Assembly (NCBI GenBank): GCA_013388855.1
Contig: JACAEM010000033.1
Location: 111,879-175,878 of the forward strand
Direction: 5' to 3'
Origin: Chloroflexota bacterium
Lineage (GTDB): Bacteria > Chloroflexota > Anaerolineae > Anaerolineales > Villigracilaceae
DNA: 64,000 nt
In this document: positions 16,147 to 23,733 of the stretch, piece by piece
How positions within the stretch are numbered: the first letter of the stretch is position 1
How the letters are laid out: the number at the start of each line of letters is the position of its first letter
The notes under the pieces: model-generated
Database searches by the model: none
Seen by the model: only the letters and a program-made list of their open reading frames with translations
What the model was told of the DNA's origin: nothing
Position numbers and translations under genes: made by a program

Positions 16147-17850
16147 ATGGATAGAACAAAAATCGGCTACCTGGTCGGCGGCGGGTTGAAGGAAAATTTC
16201 CGCGTGCGGCTCACCGTTTCTCCGCAGGAGATTCAGGAGGGGGCATTCGTGGTCATTCAAAGCGGCGAGTGGAATTATTATGGCATCGTCACCGACATTC
16301 AACTCGGCGCAACCGACCCGCGCTTTGCGGATGAGCAAATGGAGGGTCGCTTCCCGGCGCACATCTCGAAGGCGCTGCACGGACAGACACTCTACGCCAA
16401 TCTCGAAGTGCTGCCCAACCTGATGCTGGAGGTGGGACCCGAACCGGGGACACCCGCATACCAACAATGGCGCGGCAAGATTGACGCGGGGCTGAAGGAC
16501 GAGCCGCGTATTTTACCGGTCAAGAACGTGCCGCCGCATCATGCGCCGGTCTTTTTGGCGGACGCAGGGGACATCGCCGAAATCTTCGGTGACCCGGCCG
16601 AGAAGGGCAATTTTGTCATCGGTTACACACGCGAGCAAAATCATCCCGTGTGCATTGACCTGGAGAAGTTCGTGCAGAGGTCATCGGGGGTGTTCGGCGC
16701 AACGGGGACGGGCAAGTCGTTCCTCACACGGCTGGTGCTGGCGGGGTTGATGCACTACAACAAAGCCTCCGTGTTCGTGCTGGATATGCACAACGAGTAT
16801 GGCTTCGACGATGTGGCGTCGGACACGAAAAAGCCCGTGACGGGATTGAAGACCAAGTTCAAGTCGAAGGTACGAATCGTCGGATTGGGGGGCGGATCCA
16901 CCATCCGAGGGCAAGTCCCTGATTTTAATTTAGAGATTTCCACGGAAGACATCTCCACAAGCGACATCGAAACGCTCACGCGCGAACTGAATTTACGCGA
17001 GACCGCGCCCACCGTGTTGAACGCGTTGTACACATCGTTTCGGGAGGATTGGTTTGCGCGTTTCAAAGCGATGAACCGCGAGACCGTGACAATCGAGGAT
17101 GAAAGAGGAAAGGCGAAAGAGGTGCCGCATCCCGACAGTGTGGCGGCGTGGGCGGGCGCAAACGGTGTGAATGTGATGGCGGCGGAAGCGCTGCACGACA
17201 AACTACGGCGTTTGTTCAACAAGCCGTATATCGTAGAGAAGCCCGCCGCGGACAGCGTGAAGGAGATCATCGCCTCGCTCGAAAACGGTCAGCATGTGAT
17301 TCTGTCGTTCGGCGAACATGAAAGCGATTTGGATTATCTGCTGGTGTCGAACCTGCTCACGCGCAAGATCCGCAGTGCGTGGGAGCATAAGACAAACGCG
17401 TTTCGCACGCACGGCAAAGAGGAACCGCGTCCGCTGGTGATTGTGGTGGAGGAGGCGCACAAACTGCTCAACCGCGAGATGGCGGCGCAGACGACCTTTG
17501 CCACCATCGCCCGCGAACTGCGCAAGTATTATGTGACGCTGCTGATTGTGGATCAGCGCCCGTCGCAGATTTACGACGAGGTGATGTCGCAGTTGGGGAC
17601 GCGCATCTCCGGCTGGCTCGGCGACGAGGACGACATCCATGCCGTGCTCTCGGGTCTTGCGGGACGGGAGGCGCTGCGCGGCATGTTGGCGCGCCTCCAG
17701 CCGAAGGAGGAGGTTCTGCTGCTGGGCTGGGGCGTCCCGATGCCTTTGCCTGTGCGGTCGAGGAGATATGACGATGAGTTTTGGAAGGAGTTGCTCGGGG
17801 GGAAGGAGAAGCGGAGCAAGGAGCAGAATTTGAAGGAGTTAGGATTTTAG
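16147..17850 (+). CDS. herA: HerA-type hexameric DNA translocase (DUF87 ATPase)
   Basis: 567-residue FtsK/HerA-class ATPase. N-terminal HAS barrel (residues about 1-110), Walker A GATGTGKS near residue 184, Walker B VIVVEEAHKLL near 432, and a C-terminal RRYDDEFW end. HerA pumps dsDNA to feed NurA. An AAGAGGTG SD precedes ATG 16147. The 80-bp gap upstream holds a CACAGAG/ACACGGA-type short repeat. HerA also drives anti-phage complexes, but here the partner is NurA. Confidence 0.88.
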   Translation: MDRTKIGYLVGGGLKENFRVRLTVSPQEIQEGAFVVIQSGEWNYYGIVTDIQLGATDPRFADEQMEGRFPAHISKALHGQTLYANLEVLPNLMLEVGPEPGTPAYQQWRGKIDAGLKDEPRILPVKNVPPHHAPVFLADAGDIAEIFGDPAEKGNFVIGYTREQNHPVCIDLEKFVQRSSGVFGATGTGKSFLTRLVLAGLMHYNKASVFVLDMHNEYGFDDVASDTKKPVTGLKTKFKSKVRIVGLGGGSTIRGQVPDFNLEISTEDISTSDIETLTRELNLRETAPTVLNALYTSFREDWFARFKAMNRETVTIEDERGKAKEVPHPDSVAAWAGANGVNVMAAEALHDKLRRLFNKPYIVEKPAADSVKEIIASLENGQHVILSFGEHESDLDYLLVSNLLTRKIRSAWEHKTNAFRTHGKEEPRPLVIVVEEAHKLLNREMAAQTTFATIARELRKYYVTLLIVDQRPSQIYDEVMSQLGTRISGWLGDEDDIHAVLSGLAGREALRGMLARLQPKEEVLLLGWGVPMPLPVRSRRYDDEFWKELLGGKEKRSKEQNLKELGF

Positions 17851-17852
17851 GT

Positions 17853-17885
17853 TTGACACTCTGCTGTATATTATGATAATATACA
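17853..17885 (+). promoter_or_regulatory. Toxin-antitoxin promoter with palindromic operator
   Basis: TTGACA (17853) is followed at 16 bp by GATAAT (17875). A perfect palindrome with 10-bp arms (TGTATATTAT) around one central G covers 17865-17885, overlaying the -10. This is the expected layout for autoregulation by the ribbon-helix-helix antitoxin. The likely start site is within a base or two of the toxin ATG, so the mRNA would be almost leaderless. Confidence 0.8.
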
Positions 17886-17888
17886 CTT

Positions 17889-18188
17889 ATGCTTGATCTG
17901 AGTCGGCTCACTGGCTTTGATTGGGATGAAAACAACAGAGACAAGAATTGGGAAAAGCATGAGGTGCTGGCGAGCGAATGTGAAGAAGTGTTCTTTAACC
18001 TGCCCCTCCTGCTCCAGTCTGATGATGCTCACTCCCAGGATGAGCCGCGATATTATGTACTCGGTCATACCATCGCTGGCAGACGTTTATTCATTGCGTT
18101 TACCATCCGCAAAGATAAAATTCGCGTGATCTCTGCCCGTGACATGAGCAAGAAGGAGCGCAAAATCTATGAGCAAGCCAATTCCTGA
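17889..18188 (+). CDS. BrnT-family toxin
   Basis: 99-residue RelE-fold ribonuclease toxin. Family pattern: FDWDENNRDKNWEKH at the start of the domain, a strand with GRRLFIAFT, and the C-terminal IRVISARDMSKKERKIYE, matching BrnT. The toxin gene comes first, as in brnTA operons, and its end overlaps the antitoxin by 20 bp. ATG 17889 lies 8 bp after the -10, leaving no room for an SD. Confidence 0.9.
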   Translation: MLDLSRLTGFDWDENNRDKNWEKHEVLASECEEVFFNLPLLLQSDDAHSQDEPRYYVLGHTIAGRRLFIAFTIRKDKIRVISARDMSKKERKIYEQANS

Positions 18189-18456
18189 ATTCAAGAATGA
18201 AGATGAAGAACGGGAATTTTGGAGCGAGAACGATTCCGCCGAATACCTGAACTGGAAGAGCGCCGAACGGGTATTGTTCCCCAATCTGAAACCTTCCACC
18301 AAAGCGATTTCCTTGCGCCTGCCCGAATCGCTTTTGGATGCTATTCGCCAATTGGCAAACGAGCGGGATGTGCCATATCAATCACTAATCAAGATGTTCT
18401 TGCAGGAACGAATCGAGCAGGATTTCAAGTCCCGCCACCTGCCAAGCGGAGGTTGA
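18169..18456 (+). CDS. CopG-type (BrnA-like) antitoxin
   Basis: 95 residues: an acidic N-terminal part with EREFWSENDSAEYLNWKSAE (toxin-binding in relatives) and a C-terminal ribbon-helix-helix segment ISLRLPESLLDAIRQLA plus DVPYQSLIKMFLQERI. This is the CopG_antitoxin family paired with BrnT-like toxins. It neutralises the toxin and probably binds the palindrome upstream of the operon. Confidence 0.9.
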   Translation: MSKPIPEFKNEDEEREFWSENDSAEYLNWKSAERVLFPNLKPSTKAISLRLPESLLDAIRQLANERDVPYQSLIKMFLQERIEQDFKSRHLPSGG

Positions 18457-18547
18457 TTAGATTCCCACTGTGAAACACGCACATGTACCTTTCGGTTCTC
18501 GGGGAGTTTTATTTACCACTACTTGCCTAGAATCAAAAATTTAAATC

Positions 18548-18577
18548 AAAAGACCAGCCTTGTCAGGCTGGTCTTTT
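18548..18577. terminator. Bidirectional terminator
   Basis: A 13-bp perfect stem (AAAAGACCAGCCT) with a TGTC loop, flanked by A-run and T-run. It can end the toxin-antitoxin operon on the plus strand and the osmC operon on the minus strand. Confidence 0.9.
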
Positions 18578-18600
18578 ATTATCGCTGTTTATGGCGGAGT

Positions 18601-19005
18601 TTACTCCTCCACCACTTCGTAATCGTGCGTAATTTCGATGGCGTCCTTGAGCGTGGCATAGACCGAGCAGTATTTCTCTTCGCTGAGTTGAATGGCTTTG
18701 GCAAGTTTTTGCGGGTCAATGCCCGTGCCTATGGCTCGGTAGTGAATATGGATTTTGCGGAAGCGCCAGGGCGGGTCGTCATCCTGAACGCTTTCGGCGG
18801 TCACTTGCAGGGAGCGCAGGTCGAGCCGCTGTTTTCGCAGAATCTCCACCACGTCGTGCGAGGAACAGCCAATCAAGGACATGGGGAGCAGGTCCGATGC
18901 ACTGACGCCGTTGGGCTTCTTCATGACAATCTGGTAATTGTCGTTGTCACTGAGGAGGAATTGGCTGTCGGGGTTCCAGTGGAGGTGTACGGTTTTGGTC
19001 GCCAT
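18601..19005 (-). CDS. OsmC family protein
   Basis: 134-residue OsmC/Ohr-fold protein. The family catalytic Cys is in LIGCSSHDVVEIL near residue 47; the second Cys of the Ohr pair appears in EEKYCSVYATL near residue 112. Members reduce organic hydroperoxides or handle thiol stress. It lies 22 bp after the anti-sigma gene on the same strand, so it may belong to the sigma-factor operon. Confidence 0.87.
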   Translation of the reverse strand: MATKTVHLHWNPDSQFLLSDNDNYQIVMKKPNGVSASDLLPMSLIGCSSHDVVEILRKQRLDLRSLQVTAESVQDDDPPWRFRKIHIHYRAIGTGIDPQKLAKAIQLSEEKYCSVYATLKDAIEITHDYEVVEE

Positions 19006-19027
19006 GAATTTGTTCGAGGGTGGAAAA

Positions 19028-19294
19028 TTATTTGGGTTTGGGAGTCAGGTAGTTGTCCAGGTTGAGGCGTTTGAAGAGGCGTTCGCGCACGTCTTCGGGC
19101 AGGTCTGGTTTTTCGATGGGCGCATGGACGAGGTCGATGGTCCGCTTGGTGGTATTCAACACGACGCGGCAATTATCACATTCCGCAAGATGCTTTTCGA
19201 GTTCCCGGCAGAGTTCCGGGCTGAGGTCGCCGTCGATGTACGAAGACAACGAGCCCAGCAACTCCTGACAATTCTTGTGGGTATGTTCATTCAT
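19028..19294 (-). CDS. Zinc-binding anti-sigma factor (ZAS/zf-HC2)
   Basis: 88 residues with the HxxxCxxC zinc motif HLAECDNC near residue 35 and an upstream Cys (NCQELL). There is no membrane helix, so this is a soluble, RsrA-like anti-sigma factor, a type often sensing thiol oxidation through the zinc cysteines. The start lies 3 bp after the sigma-factor stop. Redox sensing is inferred from the motif and from the OsmC/thioredoxin neighbours. Confidence 0.85.
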   Translation of the reverse strand: MNEHTHKNCQELLGSLSSYIDGDLSPELCRELEKHLAECDNCRVVLNTTKRTIDLVHAPIEKPDLPEDVRERLFKRLNLDNYLTPKPK

Positions 19295-19297
19295 CTC

Positions 19298-19894
19298 TCA
19301 CTCCTCAATCATGCGCTCGCCATAATACGTGGATAAGCGCTCACGCAAAGCCATCCGGGCCCGCAGCAGACGGGTTTTGACGTTGGTCTCGGTCAGGTTC
19401 AGCGCCTCGGCGGTCTCCTTGATGGACAAGCCTTCAACATCCCGCAGCAGAAAAACGAGGCGCAGGGATTCAGGCAGGGATTGGACAGCTTCATCGAGGA
19501 TTTTTCTGCCCTCGCCTGAAAGCAGTTCATCCTCCGGAAGGGCGCTCCAATCCACGATCTGGGTTGGTTTCAGATCTTCGGCGTTTTCCTCGCCTTCATC
19601 CGGCTCCAGTTCGACCTCCGGCTTCCGTTTGCGGATCAACATCAACGCTTCGTTCGCGGCGATACGATAGAGCCACGTCGAAAGGCTGGAACGGCCCTCG
19701 AAACTGGAGAGGTGGGTCAAGGCATTGAGAAACGTGTTCTGAAGCACATCCTCGGCATCCTGTGGGTTACCGAGCATTCGCAAACCGAGCCGGTAAATGG
19801 GGCTGGAGTAGGCATCGACAAGGCGCGCAAATTCGGCGCGGTCTCCGGCAATCAGGGCTTCCAGCGAAATTTCGGTCGGCATTGTCTGATTCAT
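19298..19894 (-). CDS. ECF RNA polymerase sigma factor
   Basis: 198-residue extracytoplasmic-function sigma factor. Region 2: DAEDVLQNTFLNALTHLSSFEG and STWLYRIAANEALMLIRKRK. An acidic linker (EPDEGEENAED) follows. Region 4: LPESLRLVFLLRDVEGLSIKETAEALNL and NVKTRLLRARMAL. ATG 19894 is chosen; ATG 19882 is possible. It is followed by its anti-sigma factor. The best promoter upstream is of housekeeping type. Confidence 0.92.
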   Translation of the reverse strand: MNQTMPTEISLEALIAGDRAEFARLVDAYSSPIYRLGLRMLGNPQDAEDVLQNTFLNALTHLSSFEGRSSLSTWLYRIAANEALMLIRKRKPEVELEPDEGEENAEDLKPTQIVDWSALPEDELLSGEGRKILDEAVQSLPESLRLVFLLRDVEGLSIKETAEALNLTETNVKTRLLRARMALRERLSTYYGERMIEE

Positions 19895-19952
19895 TGGATG
19901 CGGTTCATACAGAAAAGTTGCATAAGAAACTCGTTGATTTTCAAGTTTGTAA

Positions 19953-19982
19953 AGTATACATCCCTGCCTGTGCAAATTGCAA
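19953..19982 (-). promoter_or_regulatory. Promoter of the ECF sigma operon
   Basis: On the minus strand TTGCAA and TATACT are 18 bp apart, about 60 bp before the sigma-factor ATG. The same intergenic region serves the plus-strand redox cluster, for which no equally clear promoter was found. Confidence 0.5.
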
Positions 19983-20030
19983 CTTTTTCAGACCATCTGC
20001 ATCCAAAGGGTGGTATCAAAAATCTGACGC

Positions 20031-20084
20031 GTCACTCTGAGGAGCGAAGAAGATTATCGCTAGTGATCCTCCGCCCAGGGTGAC
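20031..20084. repeat. Intergenic palindromic repeat element (single copy here)
   Basis: GTCACTCTGAGGAGCG at the left pairs imperfectly with CCTCCGCCCAGGGTGAC at the right. This type of 50-55 bp imperfect palindrome is a common dispersed intergenic repeat. Only one copy is seen in this window. Confidence 0.5.
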
Positions 20085-20111
20085 AGCGCATAAAAAGGAG
20101 TACTTTCAAAC

Positions 20112-20501
20112 ATGGAAATGATCATCGACTTCCCCGGCGGCGCCCGTGTGGACGCCCACTTCCGCGGTCACACTGTTGCCACCGACCAGCCGCCTGCCGA
20201 TTCCGCCCCGATGCCTTTTGAGGTCTTTCTGGCGTCCGTCGGCACCTGTGCGGGTATCTACGTGTTGGGCTTCTGCCGCCAGCGCAACCTGCCCACTGAA
20301 GGCATCCGCATCATTCAGCGCAACTATCCCATGATGAATGGTTTGATCGGCAAGATCGACCTCGAGATCGAGGTGCCGCCCACCTTCCCGGCACAGTACC
20401 ATGACGCGCTCATCCGCTCGGCGGAATTATGCAAAGTGAAAAAGACCCTCGAAAATCCGCCCGTATTCGAAGTGACCACCAAGGTCGTGGAACCGGCGTA
20501 A
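20112..20501 (+). CDS. OsmC family protein (second copy)
   Basis: 129 residues, OsmC fold, different from the copy at 18.6 kb. Catalytic-type Cys in SVGTCAGIYVLGFCRQRNL near residues 46-56; another Cys in SAELCKVKKTLEN near 108. Likely peroxide or thiol-stress enzyme. An AAGGAG lies about 12 bp before ATG 20112. It opens a run of thiol-redox genes on the plus strand and is divergent from the ECF sigma operon. Confidence 0.85.
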   Translation: MEMIIDFPGGARVDAHFRGHTVATDQPPADSAPMPFEVFLASVGTCAGIYVLGFCRQRNLPTEGIRIIQRNYPMMNGLIGKIDLEIEVPPTFPAQYHDALIRSAELCKVKKTLENPPVFEVTTKVVEPA

Positions 20502-20546
20502 GGGTCCCGGCATTCGTTTCACAATTACAGGTAAAGGAAAACATCA

Positions 20547-21215
20547 ATGGAAAAAGTTCTCAATGATCAGATCGTCCAGCAAATCCAGGAAGCTTTCGCC
20601 GAAGTGAAGGAACCCGTGCAAGTATTGTTGTTTGGCTCCAAGGAGAATTGCGACTACTGCTCCGAGACCAGACAACTACTCGAAGAAGTGACCGCCCTCC
20701 ACGACAAACTTGAACTGAGCGTATACGATTTGCAGGAAAACGCCGATGTGGCACAGCAGTTTAATGTCACAAGCGCCCCGGGCATCGTCATCGCCGCCAG
20801 AGAGGACGCCGAGGTCAAGAATCTGGGCATCCAGTTTTCGGGCATCCCCTCCGGTCATGAGTTCAGCACGCTGATCAACGATATCATCATCGCCTCCAAA
20901 CGCGATTCCGGTCTCAGCGAAAAGACCCGTGAATATCTGCGCAGTCTCGACAAACCCCTGCACCTGCAGGTGTTCGTCACACCAACCTGCCCGTACTGCC
21001 CGCGCGCGGTATTGCTTGCTCACCAGATGGCGATGGAGAACCCGGCCATGATCCGAGCCGAGGGCGTGGAGGCAACTGAATTCCCCGAATTGGCGAACCG
21101 CTTCAACGTCCGCGGCGTGCCGCAGACCGTGGTCAACGCGGGCAAAGGCATGGTTGTTGGCGCCGTCCCCGAGCAGAATCTGATCGCAGAGATCCAGCGC
21201 GCGTTGCAGAATTGA
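20547..21215 (+). CDS. Protein disulfide oxidoreductase (PDO-type, two thioredoxin folds)
   Basis: 222 residues made of two thioredoxin/glutaredoxin folds in tandem, each with an active-site pair: CDYC at residues 35-38 and CPYC near 146-149. This is the layout of archaeal and thermophile PDO proteins and of the AhpF N-terminal domain. The second fold has the cis-Pro motif RGVPQTV. It probably receives electrons from a thioredoxin reductase not in this window. Confidence 0.85.
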   Translation: MEKVLNDQIVQQIQEAFAEVKEPVQVLLFGSKENCDYCSETRQLLEEVTALHDKLELSVYDLQENADVAQQFNVTSAPGIVIAAREDAEVKNLGIQFSGIPSGHEFSTLINDIIIASKRDSGLSEKTREYLRSLDKPLHLQVFVTPTCPYCPRAVLLAHQMAMENPAMIRAEGVEATEFPELANRFNVRGVPQTVVNAGKGMVVGAVPEQNLIAEIQRALQN

Positions 21216-21274
21216 TTTTCAGACACGGATCGCGTGGAAGGTCTGTGTCATCCGTGTAGTGACAAGGCAGCGTC

Positions 21275-21862
21275 ATGACAAAGAAGAAATATCGCCGCAA
21301 ACGGCAGAAACCGTTTCCGATTGTCCCTATCGCGCTCGGAATACTCCTGATCGGGTTCGCATTCATGGCATTGGCTTCACCGAAATCCGCCAATACCGCT
21401 GCGGACACGGACGAGGCATCCTCTTCGGTGGTGCCATTCCCGGTGAACTATGCCGCGCCGGAGTTGTCCCTGCAGAACATCAACGGGGAGACCGAGTCGC
21501 TGGCAGATTACCGCGAGCAGGTGGTGCTGGTCAATAACTGGGCAACGTGGTGCCCTCCCTGCAAGGCAGAGATGCCGACCCTGGCGGCGTATTACAACGA
21601 ACATCACGCCGACGGTTTTACGATCATCGCCATCGAAGCGGGCGACCCGCTGGAGCCTGTCGCGCAATTTGCGAAAGACTATGGGTTGAAATTCCCGGTA
21701 TGGCTCGACCCCAACAGCGAGTCCCTGCAAGCTTTCGGGAACGGCAGTCTCCCCAATTCATACGTGATCGACCGCTCGGGCACCGTCCGTTATGCGTGGA
21801 CGGGCGAGATTAGCAGGGCAATGCTCGAGAAATATGTCACGCCGTTGATTTCAGAAAATTGA
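21275..21862 (+). CDS. TlpA-like membrane-anchored thiol-disulfide oxidoreductase
   Basis: 195 residues: basic N-terminus, one membrane anchor (about 15-35), then an extracytoplasmic redoxin domain with NNWATWCPPCKAEMP active site and cis-Pro loop GSLPNSYVIDRSG. TlpA/ResA-like proteins reduce exported thiols such as apocytochromes. It follows the PDO gene by 59 bp. Confidence 0.9.
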   Translation: MTKKKYRRKRQKPFPIVPIALGILLIGFAFMALASPKSANTAADTDEASSSVVPFPVNYAAPELSLQNINGETESLADYREQVVLVNNWATWCPPCKAEMPTLAAYYNEHHADGFTIIAIEAGDPLEPVAQFAKDYGLKFPVWLDPNSESLQAFGNGSLPNSYVIDRSGTVRYAWTGEISRAMLEKYVTPLISEN

Positions 21863-21899
21863 TAAATTTATTTCCCGTTATTTTCGGTAGAGGTATGCA

Positions 21900-22154
21900 A
21901 TGAACGAAACCAAACCGCAACCCCGCGTCATCGTATTCAGCACGCCCACGTGCACCTACTGCAACATGGCAAAGAAATATTTCCGCGAAAAGGGAATCAA
22001 GTTCAACGACGTGGATGTCAGCCGCGACCCGGCGGCAGCCCGCGACATGGTGCGCCGCTCCGGTCAGCAGGGTGTGCCGGTCATCGATATCGGCGGGAAG
22101 ATCGTGGTCGGGTTCGACCGCGTGAAGATCAACAAATATCTTGGAATTCAATAG
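21900..22154 (+). CDS. Glutaredoxin-like protein (NrdH/YruB type)
   Basis: 84-residue single glutaredoxin fold with CTYC at the N-terminal helix, cis-Pro segment GVPVIDIGG and C-terminal GFDRVKINKYLG. This short form acts as a thioredoxin-like electron carrier rather than a glutathione enzyme. It is the last of the redox run, 38 bp after the TlpA-like gene. Confidence 0.9.
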   Translation: MNETKPQPRVIVFSTPTCTYCNMAKKYFREKGIKFNDVDVSRDPAAARDMVRRSGQQGVPVIDIGGKIVVGFDRVKINKYLGIQ

Positions 22155-22172
22155 CATGATAGCGCAAGGTTG

Positions 22173-22196
22173 AGCGGACGTCAGAGAACGTCCGCT
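22173..22196. repeat. Short inverted repeat before groES
   Basis: AGCGGACGT and ACGTCCGCT arms with a 6-base loop, no T-run. It lies between the redox genes and groES. It is not a CIRCE element (no TTAGCACTC arms). Confidence 0.45.
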
Positions 22197-22265
22197 ACTC
22201 CGCAGCGTAAAAGACGCTCTTTGGCGTCGAAAATGTATGTGTAACATCAATCTCTGGAGGTAAAC

Positions 22266-22544
22266 ATGTCGAAAAAAATCAATCTTCAACCCATGGGCAC
22301 GCGCGTGCTTATTCAGCCGCTCGAACAGGAAAGCAAGACCGCGTCCGGCCTGCTTCTGCCCGAGACCGCCAAGGAAAAGCCGCAGACCGGTCTGGTCGTG
22401 GCGGTGGGCGATGACGAAGACATTAAGTTGAAGGTCAACGATAAAGTCTTGTTCGCCAAATACAGCGGCACCGAGTTCAAACTGGATGGGAACGAGTACC
22501 TGCTGTTAGAATCCAGCGATGTGCTGGCAAAATTCCTGAACTAA
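22266..22544 (+). CDS. groES: Co-chaperonin GroES
   Basis: 92-residue GroES/Cpn10. Seen: LQPMGTRVLIQPLEQESKTA, the mobile loop SGLLLPETAKEKPQTG, and KVLFAKYSGTEFKLDG. Caps the GroEL ring during folding. No groEL follows; a strong terminator does, so this is a solitary copy in this window. GGAGGT sits before ATG 22266. Confidence 0.95.
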   Translation: MSKKINLQPMGTRVLIQPLEQESKTASGLLLPETAKEKPQTGLVVAVGDDEDIKLKVNDKVLFAKYSGTEFKLDGNEYLLLESSDVLAKFLN

Positions 22545-22561
22545 TAGCCGCTCTGCCTGAC

Positions 22562-22596
22562 AAAAAATCCGAAGTTGAACTTCGGATTTTTGTTTT
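22562..22596. terminator. Terminator after groES
   Basis: A perfect stem AAAAATCCGAAGTT / AACTTCGGATTTTT with a T-rich tail, 18 bp after groES. It can also act on the convergent minus-strand gene at 22617. Confidence 0.9.
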
Positions 22597-22616
22597 ATCG
22601 CCATTCGGGGCAGAAT

Positions 22617-23630
22617 CTATTTACCGTATCGTTTTCGGATCTCGGGCAGGAAGTACTCATCGAAGAATTTATCCACGTCGTAATCGGGACTCCACCCCCA
22701 TTCGGTGCGGGCGAGGGTATCATCCACGTCCTCGGGCCACGAATCGACGATGCCCTGTCTGCGCGGGTTCGGCTCGAAGGTGATCTGTGCGCCGGGGAAT
22801 GCCTTTACGGCACGGTCCCGAAACTCGCCCGCGGTCAACGCGAAGGCGGCAATGTTGTAAACCTGGTGTTTCAATTTTTCGCGCGGTACATCCAGCAGCA
22901 TCAACAGGGATTTGATCGCATCGGGCATCGCCATGAACGAGATCTTCGTATCCTCGCGCACGAAACACGAATACGGTTTGCCCTGCGCGGCAGCATGCAG
23001 CATTTCGGGTCCGTAATCACTCGTCCCCCCGCTGGGGAGCGTAAAGGCAGAGATCAAGCCTGGGAACCGGATCGCACGAAAGTCCAGCATGTGAGGCGGG
23101 TTTTCATCCAGATGTTTTTGACCGAAATATTTGCTGTAATACATCCCCAGTTTTTCACAGTACAGTTTATTGCACCCGTACATGGTGTGCGGCGTGTTGT
23201 AATCGTCCTCCTTTACCGCGCCCGCCGCCTTCTTCACCTCACGGCTTGCCATACCGTACGCCGCGATGGAACTCGGGAATAAAAACTTCACTGACTTGTG
23301 ATACTTTTCCGAGCGATAGGCGGCAAGCATCAGCAACTGCATTGTGCCTTCCACGTTGATACGGTGGGCGTCTTCGCTCGCCACCTCCGCTTTGGAGGAA
23401 AGCGAAGCCGCCAGATGGAAAATCACGTCGAAATCATAGTCGTAAAATGTTTTGATTCTGTACACCAGATCGCCCTGCGCGTGCTCCGCAGACATGGATT
23501 TGATACTGTCGGGGAGCGGAGCCAGATCCGCCGTGACGATTTTGTAGCCGCCCTGTTTTGCCAAACCTTGAACCAGAGCCTGACCAATTTCTCCACACGC
23601 ACCTGTCACCAGCACGAGTTTTTCGGTCAT
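22617..23630 (-). CDS. NAD-dependent epimerase/dehydratase, SDR-type L-threonine 3-dehydrogenase-like
   Basis: 337-residue extended SDR. NAD motif TGACGEIGQAL at the N-terminus, FHLAASLSSKAE, and the catalytic YGCNK preceded by PSSIAAYG. The RFPGLISAFTLPSGGTSDY motif resembles the UDP-galactose epimerase-like threonine dehydrogenases, which oxidise L-threonine to 2-amino-3-ketobutyrate. The substrate is inferred from that motif only. AAGGAG precedes ATG 23630. Confidence 0.75.
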   Translation of the reverse strand: MTEKLVLVTGACGEIGQALVQGLAKQGGYKIVTADLAPLPDSIKSMSAEHAQGDLVYRIKTFYDYDFDVIFHLAASLSSKAEVASEDAHRINVEGTMQLLMLAAYRSEKYHKSVKFLFPSSIAAYGMASREVKKAAGAVKEDDYNTPHTMYGCNKLYCEKLGMYYSKYFGQKHLDENPPHMLDFRAIRFPGLISAFTLPSGGTSDYGPEMLHAAAQGKPYSCFVREDTKISFMAMPDAIKSLLMLLDVPREKLKHQVYNIAAFALTAGEFRDRAVKAFPGAQITFEPNPRRQGIVDSWPEDVDDTLARTEWGWSPDYDVDKFFDEYFLPEIRKRYGK

Positions 23631-23733
23631 ACAGTCTCCTTGGATACGAGTGCCGCGTTAAGCGGTAGAATGTTTGTAACCATTTTACAACACCTTGCAA
23701 AAAATCCTTCACGAAGTTTGTCATTATTCTTTT

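Noticed and set aside
14341..17850. HerA-based anti-phage system of the HerA-SIR2 or HerA-DUF4297 type
   Set aside because: The partner has the NurA fold and no SIR2 or DUF4297 domain is nearby, so DNA repair is the simpler reading.
22173..22196. CIRCE heat-shock operator before groES
   Set aside because: Arms are AGCGGACGT / ACGTCCGCT, not the TTAGCACTC / GAGTGCTAA of CIRCE.
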